Positions 50,401-58,039 of a DNA stretch of 64,000 nucleotides are shown here, in pieces. Origin of the DNA: Flavobacterium urocaniciphilum (lineage in GTDB: Bacteria; Bacteroidota; Bacteroidia; Flavobacteriales; Flavobacteriaceae); assembly GCF_900110615.1 (NCBI RefSeq), contig NZ_FOEI01000008.1:1-64000 (forward strand), read 5' to 3'. A program made the position numbers and the translations under genes. The notes under the pieces are model-generated. The model made no database searches. It was not told the DNA's origin and worked only from the letters and a program-made list of their open reading frames with translations. Within the stretch, counting starts at the first letter, position 1; each line of letters begins with the position of its first letter.

Positions 50401-51435
50401 ATTTTCCCAATCTTTTTCAAAACTATAGGTTCTAAATCCTGTATAAATATCTATTTTTTCTAGTTTATCTATTGTAAATTTATCTTGTTTACAACTCGGA
50501 ACACTCCCTTCTTTTTTTAATTTTTTCGCTAAATATTCTTGTTCAAACTGACCTGGTGTAGGAATTAAAAAGGCTTTTGTTCCTAAAAAAGCTAAATCCA
50601 TAAGGGATGAATATCCAGAGCGACAAATAATATAATTCGATTCTTGGATGGCGGTTTCTAATTCATCCGTTTCCATAAAATTGTAAATAATAAATTGGTT
50701 TTGAGTTGAAATTTTTTGTTCCGTTTCAACTAATCCTTTTACTAAAAGTATGGTTCCTTTATATGAAGCTAATTCTTCAATTAATTTGTTTTCAAGAAGC
50801 GTTCTTTGTGGTTCAGGTCCAGAAAGCACAATAATTAAATCGTACTTTTTAGTAACATTTTTCTTTTTTAATCGGGTTAACGGACCAATATATTTTAAAT
50901 TGGTAAGTTTATTCGATTCATGACTCAATCTTCCACTTAAATTAACACCTTCTTTTACATCTGGAATCCAACATTCTTTATATTTTTTAATAAAATAATG
51001 ATGAAATTTACTCGAAAACCAAGTCGTATTTCCTGATAAAACAGTAATTTGATGAGTAATATAAACCGAAGGAATTTTTGATGAATAAATTCCGGGTCTG
51101 TTATCAGAAATGATTCCAGAAATAGCATGACGCTTTATTATCTTGTTTAAAAGTTTCTTTTCTTTTCGAATAGAATAGAATAATTTAGGTAATTGTTTGA
51201 ATATTTTAAATCTGAAATTTTCTTTTTCCTTCGCGTATTCTATGTTAAAAGTAGGTAACGATTCAAAAATATCGTTTGGAAATTCTCTTTTCAACAATTC
51301 TAAAGCCGCACCATCTGAAGCAATAACCGGAATATAGCCATTTTCTTTTAAGGCTAAAATTATCGGAATGCAACGTGAAGCATGACCTAAGCCCCAGTTT
51401 AGTGGAGCAATTAGAATTTTTGGGGCTGAATTCAT
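50374..51435 (-). CDS. glycosyltransferase, MurG/GT28-like fold
   Basis: The 353-residue product has an N-terminal Rossmann segment ILIAPLNWGLGHASRCIPIILAL (GxGH motif, about 6-28) and a C-terminal nucleotide-sugar half with LIIVLSGPEPQRTLLEN near 200, YIICRSGYSSLMDLAFLGTKAFLIPTPGQFEQEYLA near 275-310 (the family's donor-binding GySS, P-T-P-G-Q-x-E-Q-E segment). The family resembles MurG and UDP-glucuronosyl-type transferases, but the acceptor is unknown. It is convergent with, and overlaps, the PhoR-like kinase. A TATCTTTG -7 element lies at 51493-51500. Confidence 0.85.
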   Translation of the reverse strand: MNSAPKILIAPLNWGLGHASRCIPIILALKENGYIPVIASDGAALELLKREFPNDIFESLPTFNIEYAKEKENFRFKIFKQLPKLFYSIRKEKKLLNKIIKRHAISGIISDNRPGIYSSKIPSVYITHQITVLSGNTTWFSSKFHHYFIKKYKECWIPDVKEGVNLSGRLSHESNKLTNLKYIGPLTRLKKKNVTKKYDLIIVLSGPEPQRTLLENKLIEELASYKGTILLVKGLVETEQKISTQNQFIIYNFMETDELETAIQESNYIICRSGYSSLMDLAFLGTKAFLIPTPGQFEQEYLAKKLKKEGSVPSCKQDKFTIDKLEKIDIYTGFRTYSFEKDWENLFSVFKRK

Positions 51436-51492
51436 AAATTAGAGTTGATTATTTCTTAATTTGTGTACAGAAAATAATCCGATTATTTTTTA

Positions 51493-51500
51493 CAAAGATA
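51493..51500 (-). promoter_or_regulatory. candidate -7 element of the glycosyltransferase gene
   Basis: CAAAGATA forward, TATCTTTG on the reverse strand, 57 bp before the start at 51435. It lies beside the divergent trmB -7 element at 51517-51524. Confidence 0.4.
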
Positions 51501-51516
51501 GATACTTTAAATTTTA

Positions 51517-51524
51517 TACTTTTG
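51517..51524 (+). promoter_or_regulatory. -7 element deciding the trmB start
   Basis: TACTTTTG, 20 bp before the GTG at 51545. The in-frame ATG-like upstream extension (from 51461) contains this promoter and so is unlikely to be translated. Confidence 0.5.
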
Positions 51525-51544
51525 CTAAAAATTATATAAATATC

Positions 51545-52219
51545 GTGGGAAGTAAAAATAAACTTAAGAGATTTAATGAAAACCTAACTTTTTCTAATGT
51601 GTTTCAGCCAACTAGAGAAGAAGTGGTTTCAGATAGTTTAGCTTTAAAAGGAAAGTGGAATTCAGATTTTTTTAAAAATAATAACCCTATAGTACTAGAA
51701 TTAGGTTGCGGAAAGGGTGAATATTCGGTTGGTTTAGCAGAGAGATATCCAAATAAAAATTTTATTGGTATAGATATTAAAGGTGCTCGTTTTTGGCGTG
51801 GTGCGAAAACTGCTGTGGAAAACGGTCTGAACAATGTTGCTTTTCTTCGTACACAAATTGAATTAATTTCTCATTGTTTTGCAAAAGATGAAGTGGATGA
51901 AATTTGGATTACCTTCCCAGATCCACAAATAAAATATAAGCGTACAAAACACCGTATGACTAATGCTAGTTTCTTAGAAAATTACAAGAAAATTTTAAAA
52001 CCAAATGGTTTAATGCATTTAAAAACGGATAGCGAATTCATGCATGGATATACGTTAGGATTATTACATGGTGCTGGTCATGAAGTGTTATATGCTAATC
52101 ATAATATTTATAAAAATGAAGGAGCGCCAGCTGAAGTAACTGGTATTCAAACTTTTTATGAAAGTCAGTATTTAGAAGTAAATAAACCAATTACTTATAT
52201 CCAATTTAAAATTAAATAG
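51545..52219 (+). CDS. trmB: tRNA (guanine-N7-)-methyltransferase
   Basis: TrmB methylates G46 in the variable loop of tRNA using S-adenosylmethionine. The start is GTG at 51545 (read as M-GSKNKLKRF), giving 224 residues, the family length. SAM-binding motif I is LELGCGKGEYSVGLAERYPNKNFIGIDIKGARFWRG (about 40-75), and the signature WITFPDPQIKYKRTKHRMT lies near 120-138. The stop TAG overlaps the GTG of the next gene by one base, indicating cotranscription. Confidence 0.95.
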   Translation: MGSKNKLKRFNENLTFSNVFQPTREEVVSDSLALKGKWNSDFFKNNNPIVLELGCGKGEYSVGLAERYPNKNFIGIDIKGARFWRGAKTAVENGLNNVAFLRTQIELISHCFAKDEVDEIWITFPDPQIKYKRTKHRMTNASFLENYKKILKPNGLMHLKTDSEFMHGYTLGLLHGAGHEVLYANHNIYKNEGAPAEVTGIQTFYESQYLEVNKPITYIQFKIK

Positions 52220-52854
52220 TGTCAGTACTTTTTGCTTTTGCTTTTGCAGTTTTGTTTTCTTTTGTTGGGGTTTTACCTCCAGGAATTGTTAACATGACTG
52301 TGGCTAATTATAGTGTGAAAAAAACATTAAAAAGAGCCAAAAAATTTATTAATGGTGCTATTTTAGTGGTTTTTATACAAAGTGTTATTGGCTATTATTT
52401 TGCAACTTTTTTGGAAAGTCATCCTCAAGTCATGCAAAATTTAAAATTAGTCGGAAGTGTTGTTTTTGTTTTATTAACGATATTCTTCTTAGGTAAAGGC
52501 ATTCAAAACTTACTAAATTCTAAAGATGAAATCAAGAAAAAAACAGCCAAAAGTAAACTAAAACCTTTCTTACATGGTATTTTTATTTCTGGTTTAAATG
52601 TCTTTCCTATTCCGTATTATGCCTTTGTAAGTTTGTATTTATCGGCTTTTATTGAAGATTTCTTTTCGAATTTGGTCGGAATAGCTTTTGTGGCGGGTAC
52701 AACTTTAGGAACGTTTATCGTATTTTTGGGTTATGCCTATTTGTTCCGAAAAATTAAACATAAAGTAACTTTCTTTATCAAAAACATTAACTTTATCATT
52801 GCCCTAATTACAGGATTAATTGCGGTTTTTACGATTTATAAATTAAATCATTAA
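52219..52854 (+). CDS. LysE-family membrane transporter
   Basis: The 211-residue product begins at GTG overlapping trmB by one base. It has six predicted transmembrane helices (about 3-25, 38-58, 65-85, 112-135, 145-170, 185-208). The first, SFVGVLPPGIVNMTVA, carries the P-P-G loop typical of LysE-type exporters of amino acids or related metabolites. The substrate is unknown. A charged cytoplasmic loop (NSKDEIKKKTAKSKLKP) is near 98-114. It is followed 4 bp later by the alkyltransferase-like gene. Confidence 0.85.
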   Translation: MSVLFAFAFAVLFSFVGVLPPGIVNMTVANYSVKKTLKRAKKFINGAILVVFIQSVIGYYFATFLESHPQVMQNLKLVGSVVFVLLTIFFLGKGIQNLLNSKDEIKKKTAKSKLKPFLHGIFISGLNVFPIPYYAFVSLYLSAFIEDFFSNLVGIAFVAGTTLGTFIVFLGYAYLFRKIKHKVTFFIKNINFIIALITGLIAVFTIYKLNH

Positions 52855-52858
52855 AGTT

Positions 52859-53185
52859 TTGAATAGCAAAGAAGACAATTTTTTCGAACGTGTGTATGAG
52901 GTTGCTAGACAAATTCCATATGGAAAAGTAACTTCTTACGGCGCAATTGCCAAAGCTATTGGCGCAGGTCGTTCGGCAAGAATGGTTGGTTGGGCCATGA
53001 ATGCTTGTCATGGAAGAGATGATATTCCGGCACATAGAGTAGTAAATCGCTTAGGATTGCTAACAGGTAAACATCATTTTGAAGGAACCAATTTAATGCA
53101 ACAATTACTAGAAAGTGAAGGAATACAAGTGGTTGACAATCAAATAATAGACTTCAAAAAGCACTTTTGGGAACCCGATTTTTAA
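52859..53185 (+). CDS. alkyltransferase-like protein (MGMT family, no acceptor cysteine)
   Basis: The 108-residue product starts at TTG; no in-frame ATG lies before the conserved region. The Ada/MGMT DNA-binding domain is present (FFERVYEVARQIPYGKVTSYGAIAKAIGAGRSARMVGWAMNACHG), but the active-site P-C-H-R-V reads P-A58-H-R-V, so alkyl transfer is impossible. Such alkyltransferase-like proteins (ATL) bind O6-alkylguanine and channel it to nucleotide excision repair. Cotranscription with the transporter looks likely. The true methyltransferase is at 29799. Confidence 0.9.
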   Translation: MNSKEDNFFERVYEVARQIPYGKVTSYGAIAKAIGAGRSARMVGWAMNACHGRDDIPAHRVVNRLGLLTGKHHFEGTNLMQQLLESEGIQVVDNQIIDFKKHFWEPDF

Positions 53186-53267
53186 AGTTCAAATCGGCAA
53201 TAAAAAAACCTTATATCGTTATAAAAACTTTTTTAAACGATTAACTACAATCTTTTAAACTTCTTAC

Positions 53268-53275
53268 TATCTTTG
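53268..53275 (+). promoter_or_regulatory. candidate -7 element of the mrp gene
   Basis: TATCTTTG, with a leader of about 65 nt before the ATG at 53347. No TTG at -33. Confidence 0.45.
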
Positions 53276-53346
53276 CAATCTAAAATTAGTTTAAATAAGC
53301 ATAGCCTTGTTTAGAGCTTTTTTAAAATTTAGATTTTTTATTAGAG

Positions 53347-54483
53347 ATGAAATTAGATAGAAAAGAAATCCTTTCAGTATTGGAAACTATTTCAATTGCG
53401 GGTGAAGGTAAAAATATGGTAGAAAGTGGAGCGGTTCAAAACGTTGTAACTTTCGGAGATGAAGTAGTAGTAGATGTGGTATTAACCACTCCAGCTTTAC
53501 ATATTAAAAATCGCGCAGAAGCAGATATCAAAAAGGTAATTGCCGAAAAAATAAATGCTGATGCAAAAGTTAAAGTGAATATCAAAGTAGAAACACCTGC
53601 AAAAGAAGAAGCGAATACTATCAAAGGAAAAGCAATTCCTGGTATAAGTAATATTATTGCGGTTTCATCAGGAAAAGGTGGTGTAGGAAAATCTACAATT
53701 ACAGCCAATTTAGCCGTAGCTTTATCTAAAATGGGATTCAAAGTTGGTGTGTTAGATGCAGATATTTACGGACCTTCGATGCCAATTATGTTCGATGTAG
53801 AATCAGCTAAACCAATTTCGGTAGAAGTAGATGGAAAATCGAAAATGCAACCGGTTCAAAGTTATGGTGTAGAGCTTTTATCTATCGGATTTTTCACTAA
53901 ACCAGATCAAGCAGTTATTTGGAGAGGACCAATGGCGTCTAAAGCCTTAAACCAAATGATTTTTGATGCAAATTGGGGAGAAATTGATTTCATGTTAATC
54001 GATTTGCCACCAGGTACAGGTGATATTCACTTATCAATTATGCAGTCGTTACCAATTACGGGTGCGGTTGTAGTTAGTACACCACAAGCGGTTGCTTTAG
54101 CAGATGCCAAAAAAGGAGTTTCAATGTTTATGTCGGATTCAATTCAAGTTCCGGTTTTAGGAATTATTGAAAACATGGCATATTTCACACCAGAAGAACT
54201 TCCAAATAATAAATATTATATCTTTGGTAAAGAAGGGGCTAAAAACTTAGCGGAAGATTTAGAAGTTCCGTTTTTAGGTGAAGTTCCGTTAGTACAAAGT
54301 ATTAGAGAAGCTGGAGATTACGGAAGACCAGCCGCTTTACAAACAGGTTCAGTTTTAGAAACTGTATTTGAAGATTTAGCTAGAAATGTAGTATCGGAAA
54401 CGGTAAAACGTAACGAAAATTTACCAGCTACAGAAGCAATTAAAATTACAACAATGGCAGGTTGTTCTGCTGTGAAAAAATAG
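53347..54483 (+). CDS. Mrp/ApbC-type P-loop ATPase (Fe-S cluster carrier family)
   Basis: The 378-residue product has an N-terminal MIP18/DUF59-like domain (about 5-85), then a NBP35/ApbC ATPase domain with deviant Walker A SSGKGGVGKSTITANLAV (about 110-125), GVLDADIYGPS and LIDLPPGTGDIHLS. In ApbC proteins a C-x-x-C following the I-x-E-N-M segment binds the Fe-S cluster. Here that segment reads GIIENMAYFTPEELPNNKY with no cysteine, and the only nearby cysteine is in the C-terminal tail (MAGCSAVKK). A role in Fe-S cluster maturation is usual for the family; with this change the cluster-binding mode is uncertain. The NifU-like gene follows. Confidence 0.88.
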   Translation: MKLDRKEILSVLETISIAGEGKNMVESGAVQNVVTFGDEVVVDVVLTTPALHIKNRAEADIKKVIAEKINADAKVKVNIKVETPAKEEANTIKGKAIPGISNIIAVSSGKGGVGKSTITANLAVALSKMGFKVGVLDADIYGPSMPIMFDVESAKPISVEVDGKSKMQPVQSYGVELLSIGFFTKPDQAVIWRGPMASKALNQMIFDANWGEIDFMLIDLPPGTGDIHLSIMQSLPITGAVVVSTPQAVALADAKKGVSMFMSDSIQVPVLGIIENMAYFTPEELPNNKYYIFGKEGAKNLAEDLEVPFLGEVPLVQSIREAGDYGRPAALQTGSVLETVFEDLARNVVSETVKRNENLPATEAIKITTMAGCSAVKK

Positions 54484-54489
54484 ACCTTT

Positions 54490-54568
54490 TAGACATTAAG
54501 ATTTTAAACTAAATAAAAGTTATAAAATCTAAATATCTAAAGATTCTAATAATCTATAAAGTCTAAAA
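54490..54568. repeat. low-complexity spacer of TCTAAA words
   Basis: The gap between the mrp-type gene and the NifU-like gene is built from TCTAAA, ATCTAAA, AGTCTAAA and TTTAGAC words, with no hairpin. It is like the spacers at 9938-10012 and 25802-25870. Confidence 0.5.
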
Positions 54569-54570
54569 AA

Positions 54571-54810
54571 ATGACAGAAATTGAAATAAACGAAAATATC
54601 GAAAAAGCTTTAGGCGAAATCCGTCCGTTTTTAAATTCAGATGGTGGTGATATTGAATTAGTTGAAGTTGTAGATGGTAAACATGTAAAAGTTCGTTTAC
54701 AAGGAGCGTGTACTAGTTGTAGTTTAAGTATCAGTACGATGAAAGCTGGTGTAGAAACTACCATCAAAAAGTATGTTCCACAAATTGAAACAGTAGAAAA
54801 TATCGCTTAA
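54571..54810 (+). CDS. NifU C-terminal-domain protein (Fe-S scaffold/carrier)
   Basis: The 79-residue product is a single NifU-C domain. It begins INENIEKALGEIRPFLNSDGGDIELVEV and carries the cluster-binding C-x-x-C in LQGACTSCSLSISTMKAGVE near residue 50. Such stand-alone domains hold or deliver 4Fe-4S clusters. It lies 87 bp after the mrp-type gene and before the ferredoxin reductase, so an Fe-S maturation and redox module is suggested. Confidence 0.93.
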   Translation: MTEIEINENIEKALGEIRPFLNSDGGDIELVEVVDGKHVKVRLQGACTSCSLSISTMKAGVETTIKKYVPQIETVENIA

Positions 54811-54842
54811 TTTTCTTCCTGATAATTGTCATATTAAATTAC

Positions 54843-54866
54843 GTTATAAAGTTGTTCCTTTATAAC
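54843..54866. promoter_or_regulatory. 9-bp inverted repeat upstream of the ferredoxin reductase gene
   Basis: GTTATAAAG, TTGTTC, CTTTATAAC: a perfect 9-bp inverted repeat ending 16 bp before the ATG at 54883. It could be an operator or a hairpin in the leader. There is no T run after it, so it is not a typical terminator. Confidence 0.4.
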
Positions 54867-54882
54867 ATTCAAATTAATACAA

Positions 54883-55935
54883 ATGATTGAAACAGATATA
54901 TTGATAATCGGTGCGGGTCCAACTGGACTTTTTGCCGTTTTTGAAGCTGGTTTATTACAATTAAAATGTCATATTATTGACGCACTTCCTCAACCAGGTG
55001 GTCAATTAGCCGAATTATATCCTAAAAAACCTATTTTCGATATTCCAGGTTATCCTGAAGTATTGGCAGGTGATTTAGTTAATAATTTAATGGATCAAAT
55101 CAAACAATTTCAACCAGGTTTTACCTTAGCTGAAACGGCGGAAACAATTGAAAAATTAGAAGATGGTTCTTTTATTGTTACTACAAATAAAGGAACGCAA
55201 CATAAAGCTAAAGCAATTGCAATTGCTGGTGGTTTAGGAACTTTTGAACCAAGAAAACCGCAAATTGATGATATTGCTTTCTACGAAGAAAAAGGTGTAG
55301 ATTATTTCATTAAAGATCCAGAAAAATACAGAAACAAAAATGTAGTTATTGCTGGTGGTGGTGATTCGGCGCTAGATTGGAGTATTTTCCTTGCAAATGT
55401 AGCTTCTTCTGTAACATTAATCCATAGAAGAAATGAGTTTCGTGGCGCTTTAGATTCTGTTGAAAAAGTACAAGAATTGAAAAAAGCAGGTAAAATTAAA
55501 TTAATTACACCAGCAGAAGTTACAGGAATTAATGGAAGCGAACACGTAGAGTCTATCGATTTAGACATTAATGGTGCGCATCAAAATATTAAAACCGATT
55601 ATTTTATTCCACTTTTCGGACTAACTCCAAAATTAGGAGCAATTGCCAATTGGGGATTAGAAATCGAGAAAAATGCCATTAAAGTAAACAATGCTTTAGA
55701 TTACCAAACGAATGTAGATGGAATTTACGCTATTGGTGATGTGAATACGTATCCAGGAAAATTAAAGTTAATATTATGTGGATTCCACGAAGCAACTTTA
55801 ATGTGTCAGAGTGTTTACAATAGAATCAATCCTGGAAAACGTTATGTATTAAAATATACAACAGTTTCAGGTGTTGACGGTTTTGACGGAACAAGAAAAG
55901 AAGCTGAAAAAGCAGTTGTAAAATCGATTGAGTAA
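54883..55935 (+). CDS. ferredoxin--NADP reductase (TrxR-like flavoprotein)
   Basis: The 350-residue thioredoxin-reductase-like flavoprotein has an FAD-binding Rossmann motif ILIIGAGPTGLFAVFEAG (about 5-22) and the PQPGGQLAELYPKKPIFDIPG segment (about 36-57) typical of bacterial FNR of this type. An NADP-binding motif VVIAGGGDSALDWSIFLA lies near 155-172, and a second FAD segment GIYAIGDVNTYPGKLKLI near 285-302. The redox disulfide of thioredoxin reductase is absent, as expected. It overlaps the ferredoxin gene by one base, so the two are a reductase/ferredoxin pair. Confidence 0.93.
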   Translation: MIETDILIIGAGPTGLFAVFEAGLLQLKCHIIDALPQPGGQLAELYPKKPIFDIPGYPEVLAGDLVNNLMDQIKQFQPGFTLAETAETIEKLEDGSFIVTTNKGTQHKAKAIAIAGGLGTFEPRKPQIDDIAFYEEKGVDYFIKDPEKYRNKNVVIAGGGDSALDWSIFLANVASSVTLIHRRNEFRGALDSVEKVQELKKAGKIKLITPAEVTGINGSEHVESIDLDINGAHQNIKTDYFIPLFGLTPKLGAIANWGLEIEKNAIKVNNALDYQTNVDGIYAIGDVNTYPGKLKLILCGFHEATLMCQSVYNRINPGKRYVLKYTTVSGVDGFDGTRKEAEKAVVKSIE

Positions 55936-56267
55936 TGAGTCAAGATATTACAATTTATATTACAGACAGAAATGGTGTGCGTCACGAAGTACAAGCACCT
56001 ACGGATATGAACATGAACGTGATGGAATTAATCCGTTCTTATGAATTAGCTGAAGAAGGAACCATTGGTATTTGTGGCGGAATGGCAATGTGTGCATCAT
56101 GTCAGTGTTATTTACTAAACGATGTGTTGCGAACGGAAAGAAACGACGATGAAGAAGCAATGCTGGCCGATGCCTATCATGTAAAAGACAATAGTAGATT
56201 AGGTTGTCAAATTCACATTACCGAAGATTTAGAAGGTTTGGAAATTGAAATTGCACCGGAACAATAA
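55935..56267 (+). CDS. 2Fe-2S ferredoxin (adrenodoxin type)
   Basis: The 110-residue product has the cluster ligands in GICGGMAMCASCQCY (C-x5-C-x2-C, about 48-57) and a fourth cysteine in SRLGCQIHIT near 95, the adrenodoxin/ISC-type order. It takes electrons from the reductase encoded just upstream (ATG overlaps its TAA) and may supply Fe-S cluster assembly, or heme or other monooxygenases. A terminator follows at 56269. Confidence 0.95.
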   Translation: MSQDITIYITDRNGVRHEVQAPTDMNMNVMELIRSYELAEEGTIGICGGMAMCASCQCYLLNDVLRTERNDDEEAMLADAYHVKDNSRLGCQIHITEDLEGLEIEIAPEQ

Positions 56268-56268
56268 A

Positions 56269-56301
56269 TAAAAAAGCGAGACATTCATCTCGCTTTTTTA
56301 T
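56269..56301. terminator. bidirectional intrinsic terminator
   Basis: AAAAAGCGAGA, CATTCA, TCTCGCTTTTTT. It ends the reductase/ferredoxin operon. On the reverse strand it would once have ended the metallophosphatase gene, whose 3' remnant abuts it. Confidence 0.85.
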
Positions 56302-56392
56302 TTATAATCACTCAATTTCTGCGGCGTTTCAATATATTCTTTTACAATTTGCAACACGCCGTCATCATTGGTGTTAATTAGTTATTTAATAA
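56298..56392 (-). pseudogene. 3'-end remnant of a metallophosphatase gene (duplicate of 58040-58133)
   Basis: Read in reverse, this encodes NDDGVLQIVKEYIETPQKLSDYK and a TAA stop, matching the last residues of the product of the gene at 58040 (NDDGVLQIVKEYIETPQKMEDYK, TAG stop). About 80 of 93 bases agree with no gap, including a 47-bp perfect run. An in-frame TAA lies a few codons upstream, where the intact copy has TGG, and similarity then ends. The remnant directly abuts the ferredoxin terminator, so this is where the original gene probably ended. Confidence 0.85.
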
Positions 56393-56413
56393 AGGTTAAT
56401 AATTTTAAAATTA

Positions 56414-57847
56414 TTATTTCCCGTACTTTCTAAATGCTTGAATTGTTTGATAAATTCCAAAGCCAATAAAAATTTTTGCAAAAATAAAAATAAAATATAG
56501 CCAGCCATTACTTTGAATTTCTTTATCATTAAATCCTAAATTAAAAACAAATTTTAAAAAGTAATTTAATGTAAAACTAAATTCTTCAGATTCATTATAT
56601 ACGTTTAAACATAATGGATAATTTGAATTTAAAAAGGAATTTACTATTAATAAAATTAGAAAAAAAACAATACCCGTTATTAATGTAAAACAAATTCCTC
56701 TTGTCCAACTTGTGCCGAAATTATTTGAATATTCATTTAACCAAAGTAGAGCATAATCACTTTTAGTCGTTTTTCTATCATTTTTTAAATTATTGAATTC
56801 AAATACTGAAAACTTTAAATAATCAATTTTGTTTTCTGTCTTATTCAATTGGTTCTTAATTGTTCTTAATGTGCCAATCGAACATTTTTCAGGAGATTTA
56901 ATTGTCAAATCATTAAAATAACCAACTTTGTCAAAATGAGTTTTGTTAAAATCGATATATTCACATTCCATATTTTGAAAGGAAACTATTTCTTTAAAAA
57001 AAACAGATTCAAATTTTACAGAAAATAAGATTGAATTTTCAAAACTTACTTTTTTTTCAAAATTTACATTTAAATATTTAAAACTAGAATTCTTTAAACT
57101 TGACGTGTTTTCAAAAACAGCGTTATCTTTAAAATTTGAATCTTCAAATTCAAAATCTTTGTGAAAAACAGAACGTTTGATGTTTATTCTAGTAAAATCA
57201 CATTTTTTTATATCCGATTTTTCTTTTATAGTATTACTTAATATAAACAAATCGTCAATAAATGAATCACTAATATTAATACTATCTATGGTATTTTTAG
57301 TCATCCAAGATTGTGAAATATAAGCATAACTTAAATAAAAATACTTAATTATATTTCTTTCAAAGCTAAAAAATGTTTTTTCTTCTAAATCATCTTTAAG
57401 ATTCATTATTGTTAAGTTCTTAATTGAATTATAATTATTAAGACCTCCACTAAAACTAATAAAATTGATACTACAACTTAAGATGTTAAATATTTCTGAA
57501 CTAATTTTTACTTCAGAAAACCTCAAATAATTTAAATTACTTTTCTCAATAGTCAAGCCATTTTCAATAGAGCAATTCTCAAATTGAAGAGATATTTTAT
57601 GTTTTTTAAATCTTTTTTTAGTTTCAGAGACTTCAAGTGAATCAAGTTTCTTAGAATTATTTTGAAAAAAACTAATTTCACTTCCTATAAAATTACAATT
57701 TTTGAACTTTAAACTTTTCTCTGAAATATCAAATGCTATTGATTCATTAATTTCTATATCATAATTCTCAATTAAATTCTCAATATGAGGATTTGAATTG
57801 TCAACAATAACTTTTATAAAAACACCATCTACTTTAGTTTTTCCCAT
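56414..57847 (-). CDS. pentapeptide/beta-helix-like protein with C-terminal two-helix membrane domain
   Basis: The product is 477 residues. Residues about 30-330 are a run of short beta-strand repeats with F at regular five- to twenty-residue spacing (SLKFKNCNFIGSEISFF, ISLQFENCSIENGL, FEFEDSNFKDNAVFENTS, KVSFENSILFSVKFESVFFK), suggesting a right-handed beta-helix similar to degenerate pentapeptide repeats. Two transmembrane helices follow (about 380-402 and 450-470), separated by about 45 residues, ending IYQTIQAFRKYGK. The end is like that of proteins annotated as pentapeptide or ion-channel-like in this phylum, but no K-channel selectivity filter is present. It is more AT-rich than its neighbours and sits inside a duplicated gene end, so it is accessory. 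Function unknown. Confidence 0.75.
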   Translation of the reverse strand: MGKTKVDGVFIKVIVDNSNPHIENLIENYDIEINESIAFDISEKSLKFKNCNFIGSEISFFQNNSKKLDSLEVSETKKRFKKHKISLQFENCSIENGLTIEKSNLNYLRFSEVKISSEIFNILSCSINFISFSGGLNNYNSIKNLTIMNLKDDLEEKTFFSFERNIIKYFYLSYAYISQSWMTKNTIDSINISDSFIDDLFILSNTIKEKSDIKKCDFTRINIKRSVFHKDFEFEDSNFKDNAVFENTSSLKNSSFKYLNVNFEKKVSFENSILFSVKFESVFFKEIVSFQNMECEYIDFNKTHFDKVGYFNDLTIKSPEKCSIGTLRTIKNQLNKTENKIDYLKFSVFEFNNLKNDRKTTKSDYALLWLNEYSNNFGTSWTRGICFTLITGIVFFLILLIVNSFLNSNYPLCLNVYNESEEFSFTLNYFLKFVFNLGFNDKEIQSNGWLYFIFIFAKIFIGFGIYQTIQAFRKYGK

Positions 57848-58039
57848 ATCTTAACTATTCTATAAAATTTCAATTTCCGAATTACTCAATCCTACCACTC
57901 GTAAGCCATTCCGTCAATAAATTTTTATTTACAAAATACTTTTAAGTATCTAGCAACTATGGAATTTTAAAATAAAATTTAAATGTACAAGTTATAACAA
58001 AACAACAATGCTGTAAAATATACATATTAACAGAAATAA

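Noticed and set aside
57848..58039. Terminal repeat or integrase site beside the inserted gene
   Set aside because: I looked for a matching repeat or a recombinase gene in the 192-bp gap and saw none. Only the metallophosphatase 3' duplication supports insertion.
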